64,000 nucleotides of DNA. Origin: Chitinophagales bacterium. Lineage in GTDB: Bacteria; Bacteroidota; Bacteroidia; Chitinophagales; Saprospiraceae. The notes under the pieces were generated by a model. That model was not told the DNA's origin. It saw nothing but the letters and a program-made list of their open reading frames with translations, and did no database searches. How positions within the stretch are numbered: position 1 is the first letter of the stretch; each line of letters begins with the position of its first letter. Shown here piece by piece: positions 34,023 through 43,748 of the stretch. Position numbers and translations under genes: made by a program. The stretch is from positions 62,001-126,000 of the forward strand of contig JAFLBO010000012.1 of NCBI GenBank assembly GCA_017303475.1, written 5' to 3'.

Positions 34023-35794
34023 TTGATTCTGGCGTACTGTTCGTAGTATCCAGGGCGGTTTTCGCTTTCTACTTCTGAATCGAATTTATTGGAGATAATG
34101 ATACGCTGGAGCGGCGCATACAAGGGTATTTCCGGCACCTCATTGTACAGCACTTCCTGGATTTTTAAGTAATCCTGGTTACGTTTGATTTCATCCGGTT
34201 CGGTACGGATGGCCTCTATGAGCCGGTCCGCTTCTGCGCTGACGTAATTAGAACGATTATCCCCGGCTGGAGCCAGGCTTTTGGAGTGGAAACGTTGATA
34301 ATATTCCACCTGGCCTGGGAAAATGGCCACTCCGAGCAGGGCGCTATCGAAGTTACCATTTCTGGTATCGGTTGTCATCGTGCTCAAATCTGCACTAACC
34401 AGCTGTAAATCAATACCTGCCTGTTTAAAGGTTTCCTTCATGTTGTTGCCACTGAGTTCATTGACTTTGGAAGCCACGGCTAGCAGGAGTTTGAAGGAGA
34501 GCTGTTGGCGCTTGCCGTTGATTACTTTATCGGCAAAACCATCATTATCGGTATCAACCCAACCCGCTGATGCCAGAATTTCCCGCGCTTTGACAATATT
34601 GAAGTCGGGCAAAGCCAGATTTTTGTTGTAATATGGTCTGTTTGGTGGCATTGGCGAAGCAATCCGTATAGCCATGCCTCTCTGTATTTGGTTAACCAGG
34701 TAATCATAATCGATGGCGTGTTTAATGGCTCGGCGCACCAGCACATCCGATAGCACAGGATTTTTCAGATTGAGAACCAGGCGGTTATATTGGGTATAGC
34801 CAAGGGTTTTAAAATCAAACCTCGCCGAAAGAGAATCAACAGCCTTCCATTCCAGAAATTTGGCCGGGTTGAGAGAGCCCCCTACCAGATCCAGCTCACC
34901 GCTTTTGATCATGTTTTCCATAGATTGATCGTCTTTCACCACCTTATACACCAACTTTTTCGGGTAGGCGTGCAGCATCGGATTCCGCTCTGCCACCTTA
35001 TCGCCCCACCAGTTCTGTTTTTTTACCAATACAGCCCCTTGCTCATTCATGAGTTGCAAGCGATATGCATTGCTACCGGAAATGGCATTGCCATCGTTGG
35101 AAAATTTAGCGTCGGAAAATTCCTTTTCAAAAGCATCCAAATTTGGATCAGCAGAAAGAATCCGGGTTTTAGAGGTATCCAGGAAATCTGCCAGAGGCAC
35201 GTTAGTCAAACGGTTGTTAGCGTCGTATTGATAAGCCGGGAAAATGGGCGTACTGCACAGTGTTTCCAGCGAAAGCATGTAAAACGAACTGAAATACACG
35301 GTGAATTTTTTCGGATCAGCGGGATCAATTTCCAAAGCCGACATCTGGGTGAGATACCCTCTGAACAAAGCCGGCAGATCCGGGTGAAAAACAATTTTAA
35401 GGGTAAATACCACATCATTGGCTGTTACCGGAGTTCCGTTATCCCAAACAGCTTCCGGAATAATGGCAAAATCATAGGCAAACTGCCCCTTGCGCGGACC
35501 ATCCTGCACCTGCCGGACTTTGGGAATAGCTTGCAGCAAGGTTGGTTTCATTTCCAGGGTTTTGGGATCCAGGTCACCCAGCGTCTGGAAAACTTGTCGG
35601 GCTATATAGGTAGAAGGAGCGTGTCCGCCCCCTAAGAAAATGTTCAAATTGTTAGGCGCAGCATCCAGGCGAACAAAAACTTCTTCTGGTTCGCGCGCTT
35701 TTTTCTTGCCAAACACAAGCGGATAAAGCAGCCATCCGGCAATAAGGACCGCCACTGCAATCAGAATTCTGCGAGGTGTGAAAAAATTGTTCAT
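34013..35794 (-). CDS. membrane-anchored ABC peptide-binding protein (SBP family 5), copy 2
   Basis: 593 aa from the ATG at 35794 (MNNFFTPRRILIAVAVLIAG); the frame to 35854 runs into a GAGT-type repeat. Membrane helix at about residues 10-28, then the same SBP-5 layout as copy 1, with long identical blocks, for example FAYDFAIIPEAVWDNGTPVT, MNEQGAVLVKKQNWWGDKV and VEYYQRFHSKSLAPAGDNRS. C-terminal YARIKGE mirrors YARVSE of copy 1. Inverted duplicate of 32083-33861. Probably last in the minus-strand operon that starts at 40351. Confidence 0.93.
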   Translation of the reverse strand: MNNFFTPRRILIAVAVLIAGWLLYPLVFGKKKAREPEEVFVRLDAAPNNLNIFLGGGHAPSTYIARQVFQTLGDLDPKTLEMKPTLLQAIPKVRQVQDGPRKGQFAYDFAIIPEAVWDNGTPVTANDVVFTLKIVFHPDLPALFRGYLTQMSALEIDPADPKKFTVYFSSFYMLSLETLCSTPIFPAYQYDANNRLTNVPLADFLDTSKTRILSADPNLDAFEKEFSDAKFSNDGNAISGSNAYRLQLMNEQGAVLVKKQNWWGDKVAERNPMLHAYPKKLVYKVVKDDQSMENMIKSGELDLVGGSLNPAKFLEWKAVDSLSARFDFKTLGYTQYNRLVLNLKNPVLSDVLVRRAIKHAIDYDYLVNQIQRGMAIRIASPMPPNRPYYNKNLALPDFNIVKAREILASAGWVDTDNDGFADKVINGKRQQLSFKLLLAVASKVNELSGNNMKETFKQAGIDLQLVSADLSTMTTDTRNGNFDSALLGVAIFPGQVEYYQRFHSKSLAPAGDNRSNYVSAEADRLIEAIRTEPDEIKRNQDYLKIQEVLYNEVPEIPLYAPLQRIIISNKFDSEVESENRPGYYEQYARIKGE

Positions 35795-35841
35795 GGTAAA
35801 CAGGTGGTTAGATGAAAAATACGTTGACTCATGCAAAAATA

Positions 35842-35890
35842 GACACTCACTCATTCACTCACTCATTCACTCAATCACTCAATCACTCAT
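35842..35890. repeat. CACTCATTCACT tandem tract with the AsmA stop codon
   Basis: Four-to-eight-base-period CACTCATT/CACTCAAT units. The AsmA-like gene ends inside it (TGA at 35881-35879 read on the minus strand; last residues MSD come from ATGAGTGAT). Same word family as 33848-34022. Confidence 0.85.
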
Positions 35891-38398
35891 TATGGTATTG
35901 AGTTCTGCGGCAATATCTTCTTTCCGGGCTTCGCTACGTTCGAATTCGGCTTTAACCGTGCGTTTTTTGCGCTTCATATCGTATTTGTCCAGATTTCCGG
36001 TAATGGTATAATAGAGATTGAACAATCCGCCTTTGTCTGGTAGCGGGTCGAGATCAGCATCGTGTTTTTTGATGCGATTTAGCAGAACCTGCCCGGCATT
36101 GACCTTCAGTTTGTAATTGATATCGTTATCAAAACTATGCTCTCCACTGAGGGTCAGGTTCACCGCATTGCTTTGGATAAGCATAACAGGTATGTACACC
36201 TTGCGATTTTTGATTTCCAGATAATTCTGCAAATCCGTGAATTTCACCCGGCGCAGGTCTTCAATATGAATGAAGGAGGAAAACTCTTCAAACATCTTCA
36301 CTTTTTGCAATTCACCGTTTACGGCCTGGATATCAGCCAATGCCCTTAGGCGGTTCATATCCAGTTCGCCGGTAGTGTTCCAGTAAGCCCACAAGGCTAC
36401 CCTGCCCGATAGCCGGCCACGCAGGTTACTCGATGTAATAACTTCCTGCCCAAAGTTCTCGCACTGATCCAGCATGGTTTGCAAGTCCAGATCACGTGCC
36501 GTGATGCGCATTTGCATGGAAGGCTGATAATCAAAACGCGCATTGCCATCGAGTAGCAACTCGCCCTGCATAGCCTGTGTATTGCCCTGGATTTGCAGAA
36601 TATTGCCCACAAAAGCCAACTTTCCGGCAAAGCTTTTCCCTTGAATTTTTCCGTAAGTAAAGTTTTGAATAGCCGCTTCGAAGGTGCCTTTCAACTTCTC
36701 CATGGTGAGACTTCGTTCGGCATTTTTTTCCTCTTTTATGGAATCCAGCTGCGCCTCTCCTCCTGCTTCAGAAACAGTGGTTTGCACCGAGAACATCTCA
36801 ATAATCTGGTCTACATCCAGGTTTTCTGATTGTAATCTGGCCTGAAATTCCAGCAATGCATTAGCAGAGTTAAGGGAATCTGCAAACAAAACCGGAAGCA
36901 GGTTGGAAGCGGTTCCTTCCAGGGCAAAATCACTTTTCCCGGCTACCAGATTCATGCCTTCTACCTGAAACACATTATCCTGCAGGCGCAAAAAGCCCCG
37001 CTCCAATCGCACCGGCACCTTGTTGTACACCACTGAGGCCCGGTCAAACTGGATTTCCCCGCCGGCAGCCACCTGACTCACTCTGCGCATGCTGGTCATA
37101 TCGGCATAACGGCCCTGCACCGACAATCGGTTGAGTCGCACATAGCCATCGCCGGTGGTAACGAGTTCGTTGTTGAACAGTCCGTAAGCTGCTTCAAGCG
37201 GCAACACTCCATTGGCCTGAAAGTCCACCACAGGATCATCTAACTGGCTCACTTTCAGTGCCAGACTAAGCGCCTGCCCTCCGAAATCGCCCCGAAAATC
37301 TGCCAGTTCGAAATCGCCGCTTCCGTCTGCGCCTGCGTGGTAGCGCGCGCGGAACGACACGTTGCGAAGCGGGCTTTGCAACATATCAGAACTAACTTTC
37401 CCATTGCGCAAACTCACTTCAAATTGCAGATCCGGGGTTTCTGTTTTGTTCAAACGCCCTTTTACCACCCCGTTGCAAGCGTAGTTTCCAGAGCTTTGAA
37501 AGGCTTTAAAATAATCGTGGTAAGCGCCCGGCAGCAGATTGGCCACCATGGAAATGTCGCCTTCCTGGCTGGAAAGTTTCAGGTTGAGGTCGGTGGCATC
37601 ATCTTTCGCAACAGCCGCGCCTTCTACCGTGAAGGTATTGCCCCCAAGAGATAGCTCCACATTCTGCAATGCATAAAGGCCTTTCTTCAGGTCTACGGCG
37701 ATAATGGCATCGTAACTGACCTTTTCGCCGGTCAGGTAACGGCTGCTGTCTGATTCAATTCGATTAATTTTCAGATCAGCCCGACTGGATAATTGAAATT
37801 TTTGGGCGGAGAAATTGCCATTGAGCTGGGCTTTGTTGATCAGCATTTCCGCCGTTTGCTGAGCCGGGCGGTTTTCATAAAGCACTGCCACCTGATCGAG
37901 TTCGGCATTTTCCAGAGCCAGTTGCAGTTTACTTTCCTGCGTTGTTTTATTTGATTTGCTACCATCCTCTTTGATAATATCCGTGTTGGACTTACCCGTT
38001 TTATTCACCACCATACGTATAGCGGCATTGCTCAATTGCACAGTATGGATTTTCACATCATCAGAAAACAAACTAAGCACATCAAAACGGAATACCAGCG
38101 ATTTGGCCACCAGGAGTTTACCACCGAGAGCATCGTCCAGTTCCACATCCGACATTTCTACGGAAGCTTCCGGGAACCCGGAAATCAGGGAAAGGCCGGC
38201 ATCGCTTACCCGCAACTCGGTTTTGAGGCTTTTGTTGATTTCGGCAATAAGCTGCCGGCTTACTTGCTCGTCAAAAAAGGCAGCCAGCACAAAAAGCAGC
38301 AAAAAAAGGCTTAATATGGCAAAAAACAAACCTTTTAGCAGTCGAAAAAACCAGGAACGACGGGCAGGTGCGGGATTGGACAAGGGTTGCGGTTCCAT
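35879..38398 (-). CDS. AsmA-family outer-membrane biogenesis protein
   Basis: 839 aa. Short cytoplasmic N-terminus, one membrane helix (about 20-43, LLKGLFFAILSLFLLLFVLA), then AsmA-like N-terminal chorein-type region (about 45-250: LKTELRVSDAGLSLISGFPE, ASVEMSDVELDDALGG) and AsmA_2/C-terminal repeats rich in beta-strands (DVDQIIEMFS, TAEAAIQNFTYGKIQGKSFA-type, LRGRLSGRVALWAYWNTTGE). Such proteins bridge the periplasm and help lipid transport to the outer membrane. Gene order: lipoprotein, membrane protein, SGNH hydrolase, AsmA, SBP copy 2. Gap to the SGNH hydrolase is 24 bp. Confidence 0.9.
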   Translation of the reverse strand: MEPQPLSNPAPARRSWFFRLLKGLFFAILSLFLLLFVLAAFFDEQVSRQLIAEINKSLKTELRVSDAGLSLISGFPEASVEMSDVELDDALGGKLLVAKSLVFRFDVLSLFSDDVKIHTVQLSNAAIRMVVNKTGKSNTDIIKEDGSKSNKTTQESKLQLALENAELDQVAVLYENRPAQQTAEMLINKAQLNGNFSAQKFQLSSRADLKINRIESDSSRYLTGEKVSYDAIIAVDLKKGLYALQNVELSLGGNTFTVEGAAVAKDDATDLNLKLSSQEGDISMVANLLPGAYHDYFKAFQSSGNYACNGVVKGRLNKTETPDLQFEVSLRNGKVSSDMLQSPLRNVSFRARYHAGADGSGDFELADFRGDFGGQALSLALKVSQLDDPVVDFQANGVLPLEAAYGLFNNELVTTGDGYVRLNRLSVQGRYADMTSMRRVSQVAAGGEIQFDRASVVYNKVPVRLERGFLRLQDNVFQVEGMNLVAGKSDFALEGTASNLLPVLFADSLNSANALLEFQARLQSENLDVDQIIEMFSVQTTVSEAGGEAQLDSIKEEKNAERSLTMEKLKGTFEAAIQNFTYGKIQGKSFAGKLAFVGNILQIQGNTQAMQGELLLDGNARFDYQPSMQMRITARDLDLQTMLDQCENFGQEVITSSNLRGRLSGRVALWAYWNTTGELDMNRLRALADIQAVNGELQKVKMFEEFSSFIHIEDLRRVKFTDLQNYLEIKNRKVYIPVMLIQSNAVNLTLSGEHSFDNDINYKLKVNAGQVLLNRIKKHDADLDPLPDKGGLFNLYYTITGNLDKYDMKRKKRTVKAEFERSEARKEDIAAELNTIMSD

Positions 38399-38422
38399 GT
38401 TAGAGGAAGATTGCGGGAGGGG

Positions 38423-39121
38423 TCAGGGTATATACTTTTTGATTTCATTTTTCCAAACCTGATACCCCAAACCATTCAAATGTAGTCCGTCTTCTGTAAA
38501 CCGCTCAGAAAGATTGCCTTTTGCATCTTTCAGGGGTGTACTGATGTCTACAAACGGCAGGGCATAGGCATTTGCAATGGCTGCAATTCGCAGATTTAAG
38601 GCGGCTATGTTATCGTTGTTGGCGCCGGAATTGCGCAAATGGTTGTTCACGGGGATCAGGCTTTGCAGGTAAAGTTCAGTTTGCGGGGATGATGCCCGGA
38701 CATTGGCCACAATACGACTGTAAACCGCCTCAACATTCTGGATACTGCTGCCAAAAATCAGATCATTTACCCCTATCAGCAGAAATATTTTGGCAGGTTT
38801 ATGCCTAAGCACTTCAGGTAACCGATCCAACACCCCCTGTGCAAAATCGCCGGAAATACCGCGGTTTAGCACAATTGGGTTGTTACTAAAAAACTCATGC
38901 CATTCGGCTTGTTCGGTTTGGCTGTCGCCCAGAAAAATGATGGCGCCTGGCTTTTCATCCAGGTTTTCAAAATGTTGTACGCGGTGATGGTACAGACCGG
39001 CTGTTTGCCGCTGCAGTTTCAGCCAGGTATATTTCCAACCGCCCAGCCGATGAACGGCAAAAAGCGCCAGGGTAATGCCCAGCACATTGATCAGGAGCGA
39101 AGTGTAAAGCCAGGGCTTCAT
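38423..39121 (-). CDS. SGNH/GDSL-type esterase
   Basis: 232 aa. N-terminal membrane anchor (about 6-24, LLINVLGITLALFAVHRLGG), then the SGNH blocks: block I IIFLGDSQTEQ, block II LNRGISGD, block III LLIGVNDL, block V EDGLHLNGLGYQVW (catalytic D and H). Acts on esters of surface carbohydrates, lipids or peptidoglycan in the periplasm; the exact substrate is unknown. The start overlaps the stop of the upstream membrane-protein gene by 4 bp (ATGA), indicating translational coupling. Confidence 0.92.
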   Translation of the reverse strand: MKPWLYTSLLINVLGITLALFAVHRLGGWKYTWLKLQRQTAGLYHHRVQHFENLDEKPGAIIFLGDSQTEQAEWHEFFSNNPIVLNRGISGDFAQGVLDRLPEVLRHKPAKIFLLIGVNDLIFGSSIQNVEAVYSRIVANVRASSPQTELYLQSLIPVNNHLRNSGANNDNIAALNLRIAAIANAYALPFVDISTPLKDAKGNLSERFTEDGLHLNGLGYQVWKNEIKKYIP

Positions 39122-39837
39122 ATTTTTTTCAGGTATTCATCTAAGGCTTTTTTAGCCTCTTTTAGATCATCTGAAGCTACGTCCAGGTGAAAACCGCGCA
39201 AATTGGCCACTCTCAGCAAAACAAACACCTCGTTGTGGGGATCGTTCCTAAATCCTTTTTCATCCAGTAGGAACGGGCGGTTGGATTCTGAGAACATTTG
39301 TCCCAAGTCCAGGTAGCGACCCAATTTCTCTGCACAGATCTGGGTTTGCTGATCGAAGTCATGCAGGTCCTTTTGGATCACATTTTGTCGGAAGGCAAAA
39401 ACGGAGGCCAGGGTATTGCGGAGTTTCAGGTCTTTGATCAGGCTTACATCGCCTGTTTGCACCATGATATCGTAGGTAGAAGGCGGGAAGGCCCTGAATA
39501 CGCCGCGCTGGTACACTTCGGCGAAGTTTGAAAATGCGTTGAACAGGGAATCACGCGATTCGTATTCGCTGAGTTGCAGGAACCTGACCAGGCACTGCAC
39601 ATCGCGTTCACAATCGTTCAGATTCATTGCATCGGATTCCAGTTCAGTTTCCAGGTCTTGCTGCACGGCCGTCAGGTATTCCTTCAGTTTAACCTGGTCT
39701 TTAGCTGCTTCTCTACAACGATCGGCACGGGTGGCAATGAATAAAGAAACCAGGATAAGTGTTACCTGAGTAATGTATTTTTTAACTCCGGCGGGATCAA
39801 ACAGGCCAACGAATCGGTCAAACCAACGCTTAAACAT
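39118..39837 (-). CDS. single-pass membrane protein, DUF6090-like
   Basis: 239 aa from the ATG at 39837 (MFKRWFDRFVGLF). One helix (about 21-36, ITQVTLILVSLFIATRAD) followed by a coiled-coil-like section with EYLTAVQQDLETELESDAMN and FRQNVIQKDLHDFDQQTQIC. The topology (short basic N-terminus, one helix, then EYL..L..DL) resembles DUF6090 proteins, but the match is by eye only. Translationally coupled to the SGNH esterase, so it probably works with it at the envelope. Confidence 0.65.
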   Translation of the reverse strand: MFKRWFDRFVGLFDPAGVKKYITQVTLILVSLFIATRADRCREAAKDQVKLKEYLTAVQQDLETELESDAMNLNDCERDVQCLVRFLQLSEYESRDSLFNAFSNFAEVYQRGVFRAFPPSTYDIMVQTGDVSLIKDLKLRNTLASVFAFRQNVIQKDLHDFDQQTQICAEKLGRYLDLGQMFSESNRPFLLDEKGFRNDPHNEVFVLLRVANLRGFHLDVASDDLKEAKKALDEYLKKI

Positions 39838-39871
39838 GTGTGTCTTGTTTTGAGCCGGTAAAATACGACGC

Positions 39872-40351
39872 TCAAAAAAGTTCTTTGCCTGCAAATTTGG
39901 TCAGCCCCCCGGTTACTTTGCCGGTTACCTCCAGAACGGCAGCGTATTGCTTGTATTTCTTTTTGAATTTAGGCGCCAGGTCTATCAAATCGCGCAGGTA
40001 GGGTTTTTGCACGGTGCGTACGCCGAGGGCTACTTTGTCGAGGGTATTGAGGCCGCCCTGCCATTTATCAGACTCCCGGAGGATTTTCTCCATGGATGCC
40101 CGGTTTTGGGTGTGGTATTTCTGGACAAATTTTACGCCTTTAACCGGGTCGACAAATTTCAGGTCTTCTTTCATGAATTTGATATAGTCCTGAATGAGGC
40201 CGTCTAGTTTTTGTTCAGCGGGCAGGTTGCTGTTTGCCAGTCTGCTGAGCTCTTTTTGATGGGCGCTCAGCCAGCGGTTTTGTTTGAGGGAAGCACATTG
40301 GGTAGTGAGAAGTAGAAGTGGCAGTGCAAGCCAGAGGATAGCATTTTTCAT
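39872..40351 (-). CDS. small lipoprotein-like secreted protein
   Basis: 159 aa from the ATG at 40351 (MKNAILWLALPLLLLTTQCA); the frame extends to 40438 without a better start. Signal peptide with Cys at about residue 19 (TTQC; imperfect lipobox). Mature part is lysine-rich and helical (AEQKLDGLIQDYIKFMKEDL, KVTGGLTKFAGKELF). First gene of the operon leading to the AsmA-like gene; 34 bp gap to the next. Family not recognised. Confidence 0.7.
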   Translation of the reverse strand: MKNAILWLALPLLLLTTQCASLKQNRWLSAHQKELSRLANSNLPAEQKLDGLIQDYIKFMKEDLKFVDPVKGVKFVQKYHTQNRASMEKILRESDKWQGGLNTLDKVALGVRTVQKPYLRDLIDLAPKFKKKYKQYAAVLEVTGKVTGGLTKFAGKELF

Positions 40352-40434
40352 GGTGGGTGGATTGATGGGGGATAACGATGAAATGCTGAGTTTGTTTCCC
40401 GTGGGTTTCCCGCGGAGTGGGTTTCCCGCAAATT

Positions 40435-40735
40435 TCACGTGGAGTGGGTTTTCCCGCAGATTTTCGCAGATTTAAACGCAGATTTTCGCAGAGGCGTTGG
40501 GTTTGGGATATGCACAGATTCTAAGCGGATTATTTCGAGCAGATTCTACACAGATTATTTCGAGCAGATTCTACACAGATTTTTTGCACAGATTCTACAC
40601 AGATTTTTTGCACAGATTTCACACAGATGTTATTGGCCGACACAAACTGGCTGCCGCAGGCAGCATCAAAAAAATCCGCGTCATCCGCGTCATCCGCGTT
40701 CCAAAAAATCCGCGTTCCATCAGCGTTCATCCATA
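40435..40735. repeat. CGCGGAT / AATCTGYG array D (opposite orientation)
   Basis: A run of CACAGATTTTTTG / GCAGATTCTAC units (about 12-20 bp spacing), then GTTATTGGCCG, a CTGCCGCAGGCAG hairpin, then CCGCGTCATCCGCGTTCC units. Same modular array as A, B and C near 45.4-46.8 kb, in reverse. It fills the 447 bp between the lipoprotein start and the T9SS gene end. Confidence 0.9.
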
Positions 40736-40780
40736 AAAAAAGGTCGCCTGCAAAGCGCGAGCGCTACAGGCAACCTTTTT
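40733..40780 (-). terminator. terminator of the large T9SS protein gene
   Basis: AGGTCGCCTG (40741-40750) pairs with CAGGCAACCT (40767-40776) around a GC-rich loop, with one wobble. On the minus strand a T7 run follows. It ends the gene at 40799 before array D. Confidence 0.75.
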
Positions 40781-40798
40781 GAAAAATCGGTATTTGGA

Positions 40799-43702
40799 TT
40801 ACTTTACAATTAGTTTTCCTGAGGCCACCAACCTGCCATCAGCGGCAAGTTGGTAGATGAGGGTCTGTCCGGCAGGAAGGTCTTGCCGGAGCAATCGGAA
40901 TTCGGAATGATTAAAAGAACGATAAGTCAGTAACCGGCTTTGGATATCGTAGAGGAAGATGGTGTATTCCTTAGCGTTTACACCTTCTACCTGGAAGTTT
41001 ACACTTTCTGTGGCGGGATTTGGGAATACCGTCACATCTGCGCCTTTAACGTACACCTCTTTGGTGTCGGTAATTACTATAAAGCTGTCGCAAACGGTGT
41101 GATACGTAGTATTGGTAAACACCGGAGCGTTGAAGTCAAAATAGATGGCAGCACTGTTGAAGATCGTTGTTTCGCACGGCACATTCGGTTTTTGAGACAC
41201 GCGAAACTTGACAAAACCTTCACTAAGCGCACCGCCACCGGGCTGGAGATTAAGGTTTGAAAGTCTGAACTCTACGATACCATTACCTAAGATGTCAAAT
41301 TGGTAGGGATGGCTCGCAGCGCCCGGGAATACAGTGACCGGGTCCAGCACAGCAGAGAGGGTGTCGCGAATGACGACCTGCTGTACCGTATCGGCTCCGG
41401 CATTCCGGAACTGGATTACAAAGTCCAAATCGGTTTGTGGACTGACGTAATGAGGCACGTCATAGCCTTTAGGATGGCCTCTTTTTGAGTACTCTGGATT
41501 AAAATCGGCTTCGTTGCTCTCTTGGCAGTCGCTTTCGATGAAAACATCTGCATCGTCTTCAGGGAACATTGTATAGAACCCCAGTGAAACTTCACTGGTA
41601 CTTGTGTCTGAAATACAACCTTCGATGGCGGCTGTTGGGTAGCTGGTGCCTGGGTAGCCCGGGCTTTGTTCTGCAATGATGCGGAAAGTGCTGCCGTTGG
41701 CCTGGGTAGACCACACCAGTTTGCTTTGACCGGCATCCAGCACGAATGTATAATCCGGGCTGCCTGGAGGGGTAAGCATAATAACATCTTCTGTAATTAC
41801 ATACCCAAGTGGGCCACCCATAGCGCCGGTACCGATATTTTCCAGCACCATTTTCACTGAGTCGTTTTCGCAAAATGCCTTGGCGGCGATTATGGCGCCA
41901 TCCCAGCCTGTGTTGATTCCGCAAAAATCGTTGGGGGCAATTTCAGCCGTTACGCAGTGAGCCTGACCCGTTTCGGTATCACTGCAACTCAGGAATGCGG
42001 TTACGGTAAAAGTACCGCAATCTCCATTATTGACAGTGCCCAGGTTGAACAGGTAAATATTATCACCCTGAGGAGTAGCCGAAATGGAACTTCCTGTAAG
42101 CGTCATGTGCGGATCGAGCGCCACCTGCACCTGAGTATTCAGGGATGGCACAGAGCCGGAATTGCAATAACGAATGCTGTACACATTGTCGGCGCAGCGG
42201 CGCAAAACCGGTGTAGTGATGTCCACTTCATTACGTGGGCAATCAAACAGGGTTTTAACCGGCACATCTACGAAAACCGTATCGTAGAAATCGCCCACAT
42301 GGATGTTGATGATGGAATCGCAGGATTTCCAATATGGATTGGGTGGATACAGCACCATTTTGTAGGCGCCGGTATCAACTTCTACCTTCAGATTGCCATC
42401 AGCATTGGCCACTGTAAACAGGGTATCGTAAGGGCTTTCAAAACGCACCACCCAGTTGCGGAGGCCGGGTTCGCCGGCGTCTTTTTGGCAGTTGGCATCA
42501 AAATCCCGGAAGATGTTGGCCTGGATGTAACTGGTAAGCACAGTGCAATTGGCATCAGCTTTTACCAGATAAGCGTATGATTCGCCGAAAGTTCCCACAA
42601 ATTGCTCTGTGGAACCGGCAATCACTGCGCCGCCCTTCACCGGAATCAGGTCGAACCCGATATCCAGACCACCTCTTCCCACTACAGACTGGCAAATAAT
42701 ATCCCCACTGAGGTCCATCTTAAGCATTACCAGATCGTCCAGCTCTGTTTTACTCCGGTATCCGGATACAAACAAATTGGAACCTGATCCGGCCATACCG
42801 TAAAAATCGTATTCGTTGTACAATTTTTGCCAGATGGGTGTTGGGTTACCATTGCCATCAATTTTCAGGAGGAATCCGGCGCCATCAGGCTCTGAATTGG
42901 TTCCTCCCGCCAGCAGCAAATTGCCATCGCCGAGGGCAATTGCTGCTCTGCTTACATCGTCTGAATTAATGGTAGATCCGTTGATGGCGTAAGAATTACT
43001 CCATAATTGGGAGCCAAAAGTGTTCAAACGAATAGCCAGAACATCTTTGTCTTCTCCTAGTGCAGGCTCGGATTCTCCTACTACTACTAAATCGCCATTT
43101 GGGATGGCCACGATTGCATTACCTCTGCGTGAAAATTCTTGTGGTCCATAGTTGTTGAACCAGTAAGTGTTTCCTTGCGCGTCGGTTTTAAGTACGAAGA
43201 TGTTTTCTTTATCAGGGTTTTCAGCAAATTCCTGAAAACCGCACAATACCAGGGAGCCATCTGAAAGTTCCACCAGAGCGCGAGCCTCATCATTGAGGTT
43301 ACCGCCAAAGGTTTTGCTCCACAGTTTGTTTCCGTAGGCATCTGTTTTCAACAAAAAGATGTCGCGACGAATTGGACCGGTATCATCCACATCCACATAG
43401 CCTGCGATGGCATAACCATTGTCCTGAGTTACCACAACAGAAAAAGCCTCAGCACGGGAAACAGGCCCGGCAGCTGCAATTTGCTTGCTCCATTGCTGCT
43501 TGCCATCGGCGTCTGTTTTGATCAGGAAAATGCGGCTGGTTACATTATAATAACCTGCCAAAATGTAACCACCATCCGGGGTTGCGGCAATACTGCGAGC
43601 AGCATCCTGACCACTGCCACCGTATATACGTTCCCAGCCCTGTCCATTAGCCTGGGCAACCGACAGCAGCAAAAAGGAGAGTATGTACAGGTACTTTTGC
43701 AT
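40799..43702 (-). CDS. large T9SS-exported surface protein, DUF7619 plus type A tail
   Basis: 967 aa from the ATG at 43702 (MQKYLYILSFLLLSVAQANG signal peptide; longer frame to 43795 rejected because a strong promoter lies in it). N-terminal ~400 residues are propeller-like repeats with GGYILAGY, GYAIAGYVD, SLVLCGFQE, and LLKTDA/KIDGNG motifs. Middle: a beta-sandwich (FRDFDANCQKDAGEPGLRNW) and DUF7619-type region (ADFNPEYSKRGHPKGYDVPH, IQFRNAGADTVQQVVIRDTL). C-terminus: type A sorting domain, VTVFPNPATESVNFQVEG to LVASGKLIVK. Probably surface-attached adhesion or structural protein. Homologous to the partial gene at 61354. Confidence 0.92.
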   Translation of the reverse strand: MQKYLYILSFLLLSVAQANGQGWERIYGGSGQDAARSIAATPDGGYILAGYYNVTSRIFLIKTDADGKQQWSKQIAAAGPVSRAEAFSVVVTQDNGYAIAGYVDVDDTGPIRRDIFLLKTDAYGNKLWSKTFGGNLNDEARALVELSDGSLVLCGFQEFAENPDKENIFVLKTDAQGNTYWFNNYGPQEFSRRGNAIVAIPNGDLVVVGESEPALGEDKDVLAIRLNTFGSQLWSNSYAINGSTINSDDVSRAAIALGDGNLLLAGGTNSEPDGAGFLLKIDGNGNPTPIWQKLYNEYDFYGMAGSGSNLFVSGYRSKTELDDLVMLKMDLSGDIICQSVVGRGGLDIGFDLIPVKGGAVIAGSTEQFVGTFGESYAYLVKADANCTVLTSYIQANIFRDFDANCQKDAGEPGLRNWVVRFESPYDTLFTVANADGNLKVEVDTGAYKMVLYPPNPYWKSCDSIINIHVGDFYDTVFVDVPVKTLFDCPRNEVDITTPVLRRCADNVYSIRYCNSGSVPSLNTQVQVALDPHMTLTGSSISATPQGDNIYLFNLGTVNNGDCGTFTVTAFLSCSDTETGQAHCVTAEIAPNDFCGINTGWDGAIIAAKAFCENDSVKMVLENIGTGAMGGPLGYVITEDVIMLTPPGSPDYTFVLDAGQSKLVWSTQANGSTFRIIAEQSPGYPGTSYPTAAIEGCISDTSTSEVSLGFYTMFPEDDADVFIESDCQESNEADFNPEYSKRGHPKGYDVPHYVSPQTDLDFVIQFRNAGADTVQQVVIRDTLSAVLDPVTVFPGAASHPYQFDILGNGIVEFRLSNLNLQPGGGALSEGFVKFRVSQKPNVPCETTIFNSAAIYFDFNAPVFTNTTYHTVCDSFIVITDTKEVYVKGADVTVFPNPATESVNFQVEGVNAKEYTIFLYDIQSRLLTYRSFNHSEFRLLRQDLPAGQTLIYQLAADGRLVASGKLIVK

Positions 43703-43748
43703 GATGGTTTGGATTACGTATTGTCGCAGTTGTTTTCTTTCGACAGTA

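Noticed and set aside
40435..40735. CRISPR-like array
   Set aside because: Units are short, irregular in length and have no unique spacers; no cas gene in the window.
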